64,000 nucleotides of DNA. Source: Ephydatia muelleri (Eukaryota > Porifera > Demospongiae > Spongillida > Spongillidae). Position numbers and translations under genes: made by a program. Shown one piece after another: positions 11,130 to 21,084 of this stretch. Location of the stretch: contig JABACO010000008.1 in the NCBI GenBank assembly GCA_013339895.1, positions 4,490,372 through 4,554,371 on the forward strand, written 5' to 3'. Each line of letters opens with the position of its first letter. The first letter of the stretch is position 1. The notes below the pieces were generated by a model that searched no databases, had not been told where the DNA came from, and was given only the letters and a program-made list of their open reading frames with translations.

Positions 11130-13540
11130 GTATGTGTGCTTGTGACAGTCTAGCAGCTGCAGGGTGCTTCTGTTGTGTGACCAGACCCATGAGCTCAAAG
11201 AAGTATAGTGTATGCTACATGCATGGGTCCATCTAACATATTCATGTGCACAAATTGTCTGCATGCAGATAAAGCATAGAAATTGTGTGGTTGGATGGGG
11301 AGCAAATACAATATCGTTGGGCATTCTCAGGGTACTTGCTTTGATGTGTGTATTCATGTTCATAAAGTATATAGTACATAATGGGTCTAATTAAGCAAAA
11401 GCAACATACTTTAAGCCTATACCACCTGTTATGCTGGATGTGTAGACTGAAGGCCTAGACCCCTAGTCCGAATCCATCATCAAGTTTCACCTGTCTCACT
11501 TCTAGACTCATTTTCAATGAAATAGAAGGTCCTCAATGCCATACTGCATGTTTCACACGCACCATATACAAATGCCTACGGTGTCCATGAATTTTACAAA
11601 CCCCTTTCCTGGACTTTACTGTATTGGACTATTCAGTGATGTGCAAGTGCACAGGTCACAGGTCATGTATACCTTGTCTCCACAACATGTACTTTAAAGT
11701 TCTTTCTTGCAGAGCCTGGACTATGAAATGTACAATTACCTATATCAGAAGATTGTCAGAAGTTATCACAAATGGCATGTTTTTTTTTTTTGCGTTCCTT
11801 AACTGATTAGATGCATATCTGCGTCAAAGATGAGTTTACTGACACTACACTTTACACTTGAACTTGTTATGTGTACCTGCCTATGTTTCTTGTGTATGTT
11901 GTTTGATGTGCAGTGATGTTGGGTTAGATTTCTTGTGTTCTGCGTCACCAAGAGTAAGGGGTGTGTGTTTCTAAACAGTGTATGTGCAGTACACTGCCCC
12001 AAAGCATTACCTCTAGTGAAGGGATTTTCTTGTACAATTGTAGTTGACACACTTGGCTCATGCACAGAGGTGTGTAGTACTCTGTTTTCACTGCTATGGT
12101 GTACAGATATTTCTTTAAAAAAAAAACATAGGCAGGTACACATAACAAGTTCAAGTGTACACACCACACATGCACTGCACACTCAGTGCCTGCAGATTAA
12201 CAGGTGGCCCAATAGCCATTTTTCTTTGAAATGGACCTGCAATCTGCCTTTTCACCAGACTGGTGTTACTTTAAACATAGATGGTCTCCTTCAGTGGGGT
12301 GTGGGGGGGGGGGGGGTTGATGTTGTCAGACAGGCCATGTATGGTATCTTGCTATTGGAATTTTGTGTTACAGGCATACAACACACTTGCATTTCTACAA
12401 CATTTCCTGTGCACTGTACTTTGTACACTACATGTGTGTGGGCCTCTGTAGCTGCCAGGGTCTGTCAGCATGTAATTCAAGTCAATATCAGCTCACAGTA
12501 TGTGTTGACCTGTTCATGTAAGTCACATGGATAGTGCAGCTGAGCATGTACAAATACATGTACGTGCACATTATGTATCTACAGTATGTACCACTGTGTT
12601 TGCATGCTTACAGTACATGTACGTGTATGTGCTTGCTATGGTATTCATTTTTGTCGTACATTTACATGTATACATAATATTCCATCGCATGTTTGTGATC
12701 TACCTACACATTATGTTCATGTGATGGCTTCTTGTGGGATTGCATGGCTCTTTTGCTCTAGTGTTGTGTTCTAGTGGGTGTGGCTCTAGTGTTCCTTAGT
12801 ACCTCACTGTGGGTGTGTATTTTGCAGAGGAGTGGGGGAAAGGGTGAATGTGTATATTCATGTGTGTGTGGGGTGGGTTATGTACGTGTGTAGGTGGTTG
12901 TGAATGCATGCACTATGTTTTTACAGCCACTACTCTCGCATGTCTTCTGACAGCTTGGGCAAATTCTCTTGTGTTAAACAGACTACTACATTACTGTGTG
13001 TGTGTGTAGGGGGATGTGTGTGGGTGTGTTTTGTGGAAGAGTGGGGGAAAGGGTTGAATGTGAATGTGTATATACTACTACCATTGGAGCACATGCATGC
13101 AAGGTTTGGTGAAATGTGTGTTTGAATTGAAAGTACCAGACAGGTACCATAGGATTAATCAGATGACTCCCACATTGTAACTTGTGACATGCACTTTGCA
13201 CCATTTGCATGATGGGAGCTGGTGCAAGGCATCAACAGTAACACACCATTAACTGCCATATGCTAGCCACTCCCCATGATCACAAATAAAGAAGGCTTCA
13301 CAACTACCCACTGTTGAGCCAAAGATCGTGGTAGCCTTACCTCTAGTCCTCTGAAACATAACAGTAGTACACACTGTCTGGTCCTCTGGAGTAATCAACA
13401 CTGTTTAGTACGCTACATCACATCAAGCCTGCATTCCAATTGCTGCCACACAATCTTGTGGCACTGGAGCAAACATCCATGAGCCAGACCCAGTGTGCGA
13501 GCGTAGCAGTGATGTAATCCATCTGCTGCGCATGCTGTGA

Positions 13541-14327
13541 TCCCTCTCTCCCCATCCCTCCCTCCCTCCCTCCCTCCCTCCCCATCCCTCCCTCCCTCCC
13601 TCCCCATCCCTCCCTCCCTCCCTCCCCATCCCTCCCTCCCTCCCCATCCCTCCCTCCCTCCCTCCCCATCCCTCCCTCCCTCCCTCCCTCCCCATCCCTC
13701 CCTTCCCATCCTCCCTCCCTCCCTCCCTCCCATCCTCCCTCCCTCCCTCCCATCCCTCCCTCCCTCCCCATCCCTCCCTCCCTCCCATCCCTCCCTCCCT
13801 CCCTCCCTCCCTCCCTCCCTCCCCCCCTCCCTCCCCTCCCTCCTCCCTCCCTCCCCATCCCTCCCCTCCTCCCTCCCCATCCCTCCCTCCCTCCCTCCCT
13901 CCCTCCCATCCCTCCCTCCCTCCCTCCCCATCCCTCCCTCCCTCCCCATCCCCCCTCCCTCCCTCCCTCCCCTCCCTCCCTCCCTCCCCATCCCTCCCTC
14001 CCTCCCCCCCCTCCCTCCTCCTCCCTCCCTCCCTCCCTCCCCTCCCTCCCTCCCTCCCTCCCCCTCCCTCCTCCCTCCCTCCCTCCCTCATCCCTCCCTC
14101 CCTCCCTCCCTCCCATCTCCCTCCCTCCCCATCCCTCCCTCCCTCCCCTCCTCCCTCCCCATCCCTCCCTCCCTCCCCATCCCTCCCTCCCTCCCCATCC
14201 CTCCCTCCCTCCCCATCCCTCCCTCCCTCCCCATCCCCCTCCCTCCCTCCCTCCCTCCTCCCCATCCTCCCTCCCATCCCTCCCTCCCTCCCCATCCCTC
14301 CCTCCCTCCCCATCCCTCCCTCCCTAC
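13541..14327. repeat. 790-bp TCCC/GGGA tract
   Basis: Almost uninterrupted CCCTCCCTCC on the plus strand, with CCAT inserted every 12-24 bp. The other strand is (GGGA)n with runs of three or more G, the composition expected to form G-quadruplex or triplex structures. It begins about 230 bp after the CLC duplication ends. The very long frames it opens on both strands (PPSLPPS, GREGGRE) are artefacts. Confidence 0.97.
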
Positions 14328-14337
14328 ACTTCATTAA

Positions 14338-16171
14338 TAAACACTGTTGTTGTGTATGCGTACTGGACTGTGCAGGCCGGGAGGGATGTGTATGTAAGGT
14401 GCTACGTTTGTGCCTGAGACATTTAGTGCTACTTGAGGACATGAAAATAAAGAGAGAAGGAATGAATTTACATGTATAGGCATGTGCACATCGCAAGCAT
14501 CGTACCAGCATAGTCCCTGGTTGACCTGCCTTGAACACGTCTGAAGGCAGGTAGCTATAGTGTAGTATCTATGAATGTATGCATGAGATTTGTTTTACAC
14601 TAAGGTCGTGAACAAAGAATTGAAATGGAAGAGTTCCAGAGTCCATTTAGTAAATTGAATTTTAGTTGCTAGAGATCAAACACCTATATAAACTGTGAAT
14701 CTAATTAAGGGAGGTACTGCTTGGACACTAACAGCTTACATCAAATCAGTTGATGCGCGAGCCAAGTACTGTATAATGTATTTTCCCACAAGCCAGATGA
14801 GGTGATAACAAATCACATCACAATGACATCCATCTGTTCAACATTTCAAAGGTAAGAATTGGCTGTGTGTAGTATTGTTCACTTTGTATGAAATCATCAG
14901 TATCTTTAGAAATGAATCTTCTTGAACCGCCATGTACTGGTACTACATGCATATTGCTCCTTTGAACACAACAAACTGTTGCTGTATTGAAGGATAGAAG
15001 AAATGATGTATTTAGTACATGTTTATTTTTCTTGTGAAGCCATGGAACAAGGATACCAGTCAAGCACACAGGGTACCTACGAAGAGTGTGAACCACCACC
15101 CAATTAGAAAATAAAAGGTGCTTCTTTCAATGGATGTTCATTGTTAACCTATTTTTTTTCTAACATGCATTTGATGTGTATATGTTGAAACGAATATATC
15201 TGTTTGGCCCGTAACTATTTGCTGCTCTTATAGTAGCTTGTCAAAGTTATGCAACTGAGTTCATTCATTATTATAAGTACTGAGAGGCACATTTCAGCCT
15301 GCATTGCACTTACAGGCTAGTTTGCTCTGCCTAGTTGCTATTAGAACAGTGAAAATAGTTAAGGCTTCAAAGCTCTCACCAAAACAGATAAGGCAAAGCA
15401 GTTTTGTGCAACGCTGCATGGCCATTGAAAGTTGCAACCACTTGTAATTTACTGAGCCAACATTTTCAGTGTGTATCGTCAACATCATTTTCATAATTTA
15501 CCCCAGGCTCCTCATCCATTGTACTGAGGCGAACTCAGCCTGATCGAGGTAAAAAAAAAAGTAACGTTTGTGGTCTTACCTTGTACATGTGTATCAATTT
15601 TGTAGCAATGAAGCCAAAGCCATCAGAAAAGCTGTGACCTCATGCCTGTGATTGTGTTTGGTGTTGGGGTTGACATGATCTTGATCTCACCTCTACCTCA
15701 CCTTCCCTCTGCTTCAATTATGAGTCTGAATCAGATCCGCTACCCAAAGGAGGTGATTCAGCCGTAAGGAGGACTTAATTTACAATGGAATCAAACAGTA
15801 TCCAGAACAAGGTCTGTTAATAAAGTCCTCCTCACGGCTGAATCACCTCCTTTGGGTAGCGGATCTTCTGATTCAGACAGGGTAAGAATTGGCTGCGTAG
15901 GGAGGGAATCATTAGCTAAACAAGTAAGCATGTTGTCCGTATGTGCCACCATGTATCTACATACATAATAACAAATACAGCAGGGGCTACATCCTAGCTG
16001 CCCCACCCCAATATTAACCACCCCCAATGCTAGTTTTTAGGTACATGAAAATAAGAGATTGAATTCTATGCTGTGTCATTGGACATATGTGCATGCTAGA
16101 AAGTTTAATCCAATTGGATACACCTGACATTTGTGGACCACATACATCCTATGATGCTTGAAACAAACAAT
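14338..16171. other. Gene-poor stretch with possible small minus-strand exons
   Basis: Minus-strand open stretches at 14818-15099 and 15791-16027 both contain a QPILT segment next to the duplicated bases GGTAAGAATTGGCTG (14852 and 15880). They may be terminal exons or duplicated remnants linked to the kinase-like gene, but I see no recognised domain and do not call a gene. Confidence 0.4.
15725..15877. repeat. Hairpin-forming inverted repeat, about 53-bp arms
   Basis: Arms at about 15725-15777 and 15820-15877 are inverted copies with a few mismatches, sharing GCTACCCAAAGGAGGTGATT and its complement around a 42-bp loop. It could be a foldback MITE or a local inverted duplication. The arms partly overlap a minus-strand open stretch reading LSESEDPLPKGGDSAVRR. 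Confidence 0.8.
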
Positions 16172-17230
16172 TTATTTATTATAAACAAAATTAAAATCAT
16201 ACACTTCAAAACTGTGTGTGGTGCTACTAATTTGATTGTCTAGTATGAATAATGTGAGTGCACCAGCTGTGCCTACCATGATCACTATGATGAGGCTCCT
16301 GCCCTGCTGGTGGTGACTGCTGAAAACATTGCTCAACCGTTTTATCACGACAAAGGCTGTTGGCACAGTTGTCATCCCACATGTGATATACACCAGACTA
16401 TAAACCAATGATTGGGTATCTTTTTGCATTCTGCTGAAGTCATCACATTTCAGGTCAGCATCCTGTTTAGAGACCTTCAATATGGAATAAATCAGCAGAC
16501 CCAACTGTTTCCAATCCAAAAGTGACACATTTGGGTTTGCCACACCAGCACTATATGTGTACATAAAATGGTTATTATACTTGCTTGCTACATCCTTTAC
16601 ACTGGTATGCTGACAATGATCAAAATCAATCAATTTCACATGGCCATCATCAAAACACACATTTGCCAGCCGTACATCAAGATGTGCATACTTGTACGTG
16701 CCATGCAGCTCCTCCAGTGCGTCTTTAATGCCACTTGCTAAGTTAAAGAGGCATGATTTCAACTGAGAGATGCGTAAGGATGTCAACTGAAACCTTTGTT
16801 TAGGAAAAATGAAGAAAGGAAATGGTGCTGCTTTGTCTATTTTGACACGCAATATATGCTGTGGGAAAACAAGGCAATCACTGGATTCTCCCAAGAATGT
16901 GAACAGAGATTCACATTCAGTACTATCAGGACAGTATTTGTAATACTTCTTATCGTCATGAAACACAAGAGAGTATTGCGAGTCCACTTGTTTCAATGAC
17001 CCTTCAACTTGGACCTGCCCCATTGCAGCAATACTTTTGCAAATCAAATCTATATCGGTCTCAGAAAAAGGAACCAACGTGTACGGATTCATTGGTTTTT
17101 TGTAAAGATCAGTAGCTAATTTCAAGTGGTTGGCCCGCACAGCCACAGTGGTGGGGCCGAGGCTGGCAGGGTGGTGTTTGGGACCAGAGGGATTGGACTT
17201 GGCAAGGGAGTGGGGTTGGAGCCAGGCCAT
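16172..17230 (-). CDS. Kinase-like protein with C-terminal membrane anchor
   Basis: A 352-codon open frame. Its middle has a protein-kinase-like catalytic region: AHLDVRLANVCFDDG resembles the catalytic loop (HxDxxxxN) and VKLIDFDHC the metal-binding DFG (here DFD). The N-lobe is divergent; no glycine loop is obvious, and ILRVKID could hold the ATP-binding lysine. The C terminus has a hydrophobic segment, LIIVIMVGTAGALTLFIL, followed by about 24 residues, suggesting a tail-anchored or single-pass protein. The start is uncertain: the first 40 residues (MAWLQPHSLAKSNPSG...) may be intron or UTR read through, and an upstream exon is possible. I do not recognise a named family. It could be an active atypical kinase or a pseudokinase. 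Confidence 0.6.
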   Translation of the reverse strand: MAWLQPHSLAKSNPSGPKHHPASLGPTTVAVRANHLKLATDLYKKPMNPYTLVPFSETDIDLICKSIAAMGQVQVEGSLKQVDSQYSLVFHDDKKYYKYCPDSTECESLFTFLGESSDCLVFPQHILRVKIDKAAPFPFFIFPKQRFQLTSLRISQLKSCLFNLASGIKDALEELHGTYKYAHLDVRLANVCFDDGHVKLIDFDHCQHTSVKDVASKYNNHFMYTYSAGVANPNVSLLDWKQLGLLIYSILKVSKQDADLKCDDFSRMQKDTQSLVYSLVYITCGMTTVPTAFVVIKRLSNVFSSHHQQGRSLIIVIMVGTAGALTLFILDNQISSTTHSFEVYDFNFVYNK

Positions 17231-17261
17231 ATCAGGGCCAGGGAAACTGGAATTGGGACTG

Positions 17262-17281
17262 GCGGGGGGGGGGGGGGGGGG
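17262..17281. repeat. Poly-G run
   Basis: About 20 consecutive G residues upstream of the kinase-like frame, a likely site of length error in sequencing. Confidence 0.9.
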
Positions 17282-17337
17282 GAAGGAGCCAGAGACAGCT
17301 AGCCTGGGAGGCGTTTATGCGTCATCATTCCTAGGCG

Positions 17338-17800
17338 TTATCTCCATGCAGGGCGTGTGCTCGTCTTCCACCGAGACGCATCCGCCCACCTTTTCACAGA
17401 GGTTCCTTTGTCGCCTGCGCGCGAGGCCTCACCACCACCGTGTACTGCACTGTCCTCTGCGGCCTCGGTGCCTCCTCCTCCCCCTTCTTTGTCCTCCTCT
17501 TCCCGCGTGTTGCCGCCGCCGCCACCACCGCTTTCGTCGTCGCCGTCGTCATCACGAAGGTACTCGGCAAAGAGTTCCGAATGTTTCTCGAAACACTCCT
17601 GCATGGCCTTGAACGACGGGATGCAGTCCACTCCTTTAGGGCTTCCTCGCTGAAGTGGAAACACGAGAAAGCGTCCTTGAACTCCTGTCCGCACGGGCCC
17701 TGGGGCATCCCTCCCAAACACGCGGACAGTCCCAGTTGATTTCCCCGTTGGGGAGCAGGATCCCGTACTTGTCCCGACTCTGGCTCCTTCCCAAAATCTG
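17338..17800 (-). pseudogene. CHCHD4: MIA40/CHCHD4-like protein, frame disturbed
   Basis: MIA40 is the oxidoreductase of the mitochondrial intermembrane space that traps and oxidises small cysteine proteins. In minus-strand order I see [12 protein letters not shown], then [20 protein letters not shown], then [17 protein letters not shown]. These correspond to the redox CPC, the first CX9C and the second CX9C of the family. They lie in three frames: two extra bases split the CPC motif and one base is lost after SEEA. An acidic, Gly-rich tail ([15 protein letters not shown]) follows, acidic as in CHCHD4. The conserved motifs around two small indels suggest either a very recent pseudogene or assembly errors in a live gene. 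The 5' exon is not identified; CAG at about 17803 could be its acceptor. Confidence 0.75.
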
Positions 17801-17879
17801 AACATGTGGACGTATCAGACCTCGTAACGTCGATACTGTGCTTGTGCAAGACTGACGCTAAAAGTATGAAGTATTGTAA

Positions 17880-19160
17880 ACAAGAAGTTGATGTTTTTAT
17901 AACCGTTGCGGAGTTTTAGCGATTCAAACGTAATGCATTTCTATAATTACATGATTAGGCTCAATTAATGCGCGAAAGTAATTAAGTTTATGTATTGATT
18001 TTGGTTTACGATTGCTTGATCATAATGCAGTCAAAGTTATAAGATATATTCAGACCGATTTGTACTATTTATAAGAGCATTGAAATTCAATTTCAAAGAA
18101 AACGCAAGATGACCGGGGCGATTTCTTGATAAGTTGTTGTCATTTGATAACATTTTTATTTCCCTGTGTTATACAGAGATTTGCTGTGAGAAAAAAAACA
18201 AGGGTTAGAAGCACATAAAACTGTAGTCTTGTTCCACAGCTACCAGCTGGTAGTTAGCTCACTTATTAATATTCCTGTAGCTCTGTCAAAAGATAAATTT
18301 GATTTGAAGGTGAATCAATCCCTTTCCCTCTTCCTATCAGTAGACACTTCTATGTTGCCCACATACCATCCTTTTTGAGCAGAGTGATGTGATGTAACAC
18401 CTCCCCTCCCCTTCCCCTCCTGGCCTAAGACACAACCAAGTGTTCACCATGCACTTTTCCTGGGAATACCCTTCACAGGACACGAATCCAATGATTCCTT
18501 ATCTGGACACAGTGCCATGAACTCTACATGATACTATACATTGAGATCCTTTGCTGTATCATTCCTTCTCGCCATCCTCCCCCTCATATGTCCTGAAACA
18601 TCGCATACTATCCGTCCCATTGTCCCCTGCGAAGAGCAATAATGTATCAAGACTTGGCTGGCTACAGTGTATGTCCCTTCCCTCTGTTATGCCTACACCA
18701 CTTCATGGTTCCATATCCTTCTTTGCCTGGACATAGTGACACAAGAAGTGCACATGACTTTGTGCATTGTGATCCTTTTTACCATTCTTGGTCAACCCTC
18801 CACACAACACCTCGCAATAGTGTCCTGAGACATCGATAACTTTCTTTCATAATTTATCCCCTAACTAGAGCAATAATGTGATTAGGACCTGGCTACAGTG
18901 TATATCCCTTCCGGCTGTACGTGTACTTTATCACAAACTACCCCTTCTTTTTTATATCAGCAGGATATTACAATAGCTCATCCCGCTAGCGAAATAGCTA
19001 TCCCCAAATACTCTCATTAACAAAATTCTTAACATTTCACTTCCATTGACATTGCAGCTAATGGACACCACAGAATTCGTATCCATTATATATTATTTCC
19101 TCCATTCCTCGAAATGACCCTAAGCACTAATCATCACATCTCACCCATCTCTCACTAGGG
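17880..19160. repeat. Duplicated flank, related to 59480-59990
   Basis: From about 18290 the pyrimidine-rich sequence (CCCTTTCCCTCTTCC, GAGCAGAGTGATGTGATG, ACTTTCGG-free AT flank) parallels 59500-59990, downstream of RTK copy C. Around 18048-18112, CAGACCGATTT recurs at about 28097. No gene is seen. Confidence 0.6.
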
Positions 19161-19162
19161 AA

Positions 19163-19225
19163 AGCACGTTCCTTGCAGCAAGGTCACGATGAACAAATGA
19201 TTTGCTTGAGAGGTCAGTACTGCAT
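19163..19225 (-). pseudogene. Fragment of RTK catalytic-loop exon
   Basis: Minus-strand sequence matches the exon encoding [15 protein letters not shown] in copies A-C (for example 21843-21905) over about 55 bp, with neither end of the exon present. It is an isolated duplicate, 1.9 kb beyond the last exon of copy B, and shows another rearrangement in this cluster. Confidence 0.8.
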
Positions 19226-19480
19226 GATAATTATCTTTCTTTAGTAGATACATGTACATCTTCTGTCTCACTTGCCTCGAAGGTTAGGCTGAATGCTACT
19301 TGCTTTAATTCATACGCAACATGCCACGATGTTAGCTCTACGACGTACACACTCAATCCACTATGTGAGCTGCAGCCTCATCTCGGAACACTCACCAACT
19401 GTGAGCCCTGTCCTTCCTAAACCCAGATCACTTTCGGTACGCCGCTTATTGCACAAAAGCTACACCAGGGCACGTACAGA

Positions 19481-20566
19481 CAGGGCCGGATTTAGGGGGG
19501 GGCAACCGGGGCGGCTGCCCAGGGCCCACTGCTTTTGAGGGGGCCCATGGTGCTCATAATAATGATATTCATGTTTTTTTGATTTATAGTAACTCATTCT
19601 AAATTACTAATCTGCGTTAATAGCATGGATATGGAGCCGGAGCAAGAGATCGAGAATAGAAGTGTGCGAAGTGGAGCATCGAAGCGAAAGAAGCGGAAAG
19701 ACCAGCTTGATGAATGGATTAGGCTACAAAGCAAACTGCCTAGGCTTTTGTCCTTTGGATTAAGTATTCAAAACGAGCCAAACCACAGTACCCTCCTCCA
19801 GGCTGGTACCCTCGAAACCGCAGCGGCAGAACATCAGTGCTTAGACGTAGTCAACAACGCGCATGACAGTGTGAATGAAACTGAACCAAGTGCAACCATG
19901 CTGGCACCATCTAATGACTGGCAACCTTCTGACCCTTGTTCCAGCAGCCAATCGTCACGACCAATGGATGAATACGTACCAATTTCAATGCTGCAGGCGC
20001 CACTTGACGTATGCATTAGCGTCCATTCATGTGATACTTCTTGTTCCAGCAGCCAATCATCTCAATCATACACCTTAGACACCACAGCCACCACTGCTGC
20101 TATCAATGATCCAGCAAAGTGGACAGTTACTGATAACCTTCGAGAGTATTGGGTGCTGCATGGGCCCACAAGATGCTACAACAATGATGGAAGGTATTCT
20201 GCTTCCAAAAGAAAGGATGCTGGTGGCGTAAGCCGTATGGTTACTGAGAATATGTTCAAACGTATTCTTCAAAATGGTGACACAGTGATATTCTCCATCA
20301 ATAGGATGCTTGTTCTGAATTTGCTAATGCAAAGTCTAGGAAACGCTGTTTTCAGAAATAGATCATACTGTACGTTCTTATAAACTTCCCATTGTGTGTG
20401 ATTTTACCAGTTCATTGCCTACGCGTGTATAAAGTGTCTGTGTTACATTAATTGTGTATTATTTCAGTATACATGTACATGTATGATGGGTTAAATAGTT
20501 CTTAGGGGGGGGGGGCCCCACCAAGTATAATTGCCCAGGGCCCACAACTGTCTAAATCCGGCCCTG
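19481..20566 (+). mobile_element. hAT-type element, internally deleted derivative, copy 1
   Basis: 1086 bp with terminal inverted repeats CAGGGCCGGATTTAG / CTAAATCCGGCCCTG and a perfect 8-bp target duplication CGTACAGA (19473-19480 and 20567-20574), both typical of hAT elements. It carries a 252-codon frame (19625-20383) resembling only the N-terminal part of TTF/ZMYM-type hAT transposases. It is nearly identical to 28678-29764; the one difference I see is a single G in a poly-G run. Non-autonomous and very recently active. Confidence 0.93.
19625..20383 (+). CDS. N-terminal hAT (TTF/ZMYM-like) transposase fragment
   Basis: 252 codons. A basic segment ASKRKKRKDQLDEW lies near residue 20, followed by a Ser/Gln-rich linker (SSSQSSRP, SSSQSSQS). 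The segment DNLREYWVLHGPTRCYNNDG matches the entry to the TTF-type zinc finger of hAT transposases ('...IRDYWVxxGP...'). The frame ends before the rest of the finger, the DDE core and the dimerisation region. It cannot be a working transposase, but the basic N terminus might still bind DNA. The intact frame in both copies reflects youth rather than proven selection. Confidence 0.75.
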   Translation: MDMEPEQEIENRSVRSGASKRKKRKDQLDEWIRLQSKLPRLLSFGLSIQNEPNHSTLLQAGTLETAAAEHQCLDVVNNAHDSVNETEPSATMLAPSNDWQPSDPCSSSQSSRPMDEYVPISMLQAPLDVCISVHSCDTSCSSSQSSQSYTLDTTATTAAINDPAKWTVTDNLREYWVLHGPTRCYNNDGRYSASKRKDAGGVSRMVTENMFKRILQNGDTVIFSINRMLVLNLLMQSLGNAVFRNRSYCTFL

Positions 20567-20574
20567 CGTACAGA

Positions 20575-21084
20575 AAGCACGAAGTCATCTATTTTGACCC
20601 TTTGCATGTTGTTGCATTGATACCTGTATGTACGTACAGTGTATATTTGCGTTATTTATTTACACTAGGTGAAAAGTTGAATTTCCTAATAGTCAAATAT
20701 AGTTTAAATTGGTGACATTTCTGCTTTAGTAAATACAAAGGTCATATAGTGTAAATGTCACATATACACTGCATTTGACAATTAACTTTCCACCTAGTGT
20801 TACCATCTACTGATTTCGAGTTGAATAGAAATGTCCTTAGCTCATGCTAACCTACAACATTTTGCATATGCTACAATTGCCCTTGTACATGCACACATGT
20901 ACGTTTCAATACTACACTAAACAGCTTGCAATTCCACACATCCCCAACTTAATTAAAATCAAGAAATATGGCAATGTACTACAAATTAAAGTTCTACACT
21001 GTAGATAGATGTACATGTACTGTGCTTGTATACATTAATAGTATTCAGTTACGATAAGCAAGTTTGACAGCAAAATGTTGATAA
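20575..21084. other. Downstream flank of RTK copy B
   Basis: Non-coding; diverged counterpart of 2840-3390 and 60300-60700. Shared landmarks include TTGACCCTTTGCATG and AGAAATGTCCTTAGCT. Confidence 0.65.

Larger units (their letters stand above)
10324..11775 (+). pseudogene. CLC-6-like chloride transporter, 5' exons, copy 1
   Basis: Three exons in consistent phase 0. Exon 10324-10374 starts with ATG and encodes MAVAAASDLNSVESSYS. Exon 10887-10997 encodes 37 residues ending LKPHEYD. Exon 11713-11775 encodes SLDYEMYNYLYQKIVRSYHK. The junction reads HEYD-SLDYEMYN, like the DYESLDYDRCIN start of the CLC-6 soluble N terminus. The third exon lacks a proper GT donor (GGCATG follows), and no exons for the GSGIPE, GKEGP or GAPIGG pore motifs follow before the duplication ends near 13312. 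It is therefore a 5' fragment that could at best give a short N-terminal product. Confidence 0.75.
9690..13312 (+). repeat. Segmental duplication (CLC 5' part), copy 1
   Basis: Same-orientation similarity to about 28168-31735, starting at GCTTACCTAGTCAATTAGG and ending near CACCCACTG at 31.7 kb (CACAACTACCCACTG here). Differences include expansions of the TG arrays and the hAT element present only in the other copy. Beyond the listed exons and arrays, 11800-13312 shows no coding signal. Confidence 0.85.

Noticed and set aside
9251-11363. Many Cys/Val- and Thr/His-repeat frames
   Set aside because: Translations of TG/CA arrays; the same artefact recurs at 0.2, 29.9, 32.0, 36.7, 39.4, 41.4 and 54.2 kb.
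10324-11775. An intact CLC transporter gene in this window
   Set aside because: None of the copies contains the GSGIPE, GKEGP and GAPIGG pore exons, and both larger copies have damaged splice sites or frames.
13413-14538. Very long frames in GREGGRE/PPSLPPS composition on both strands
   Set aside because: They are the translation of a TCCC/GGGA tract, open in several frames at once, with no start context or domain.
15820-15877. GGCTGAATCACCTCCTTT resembles the 3' end of bacterial 16S rRNA
   Set aside because: The match covers only about 18 bases; adjoining sequence is not rRNA and the stretch is one arm of a local inverted repeat. Coincidence.
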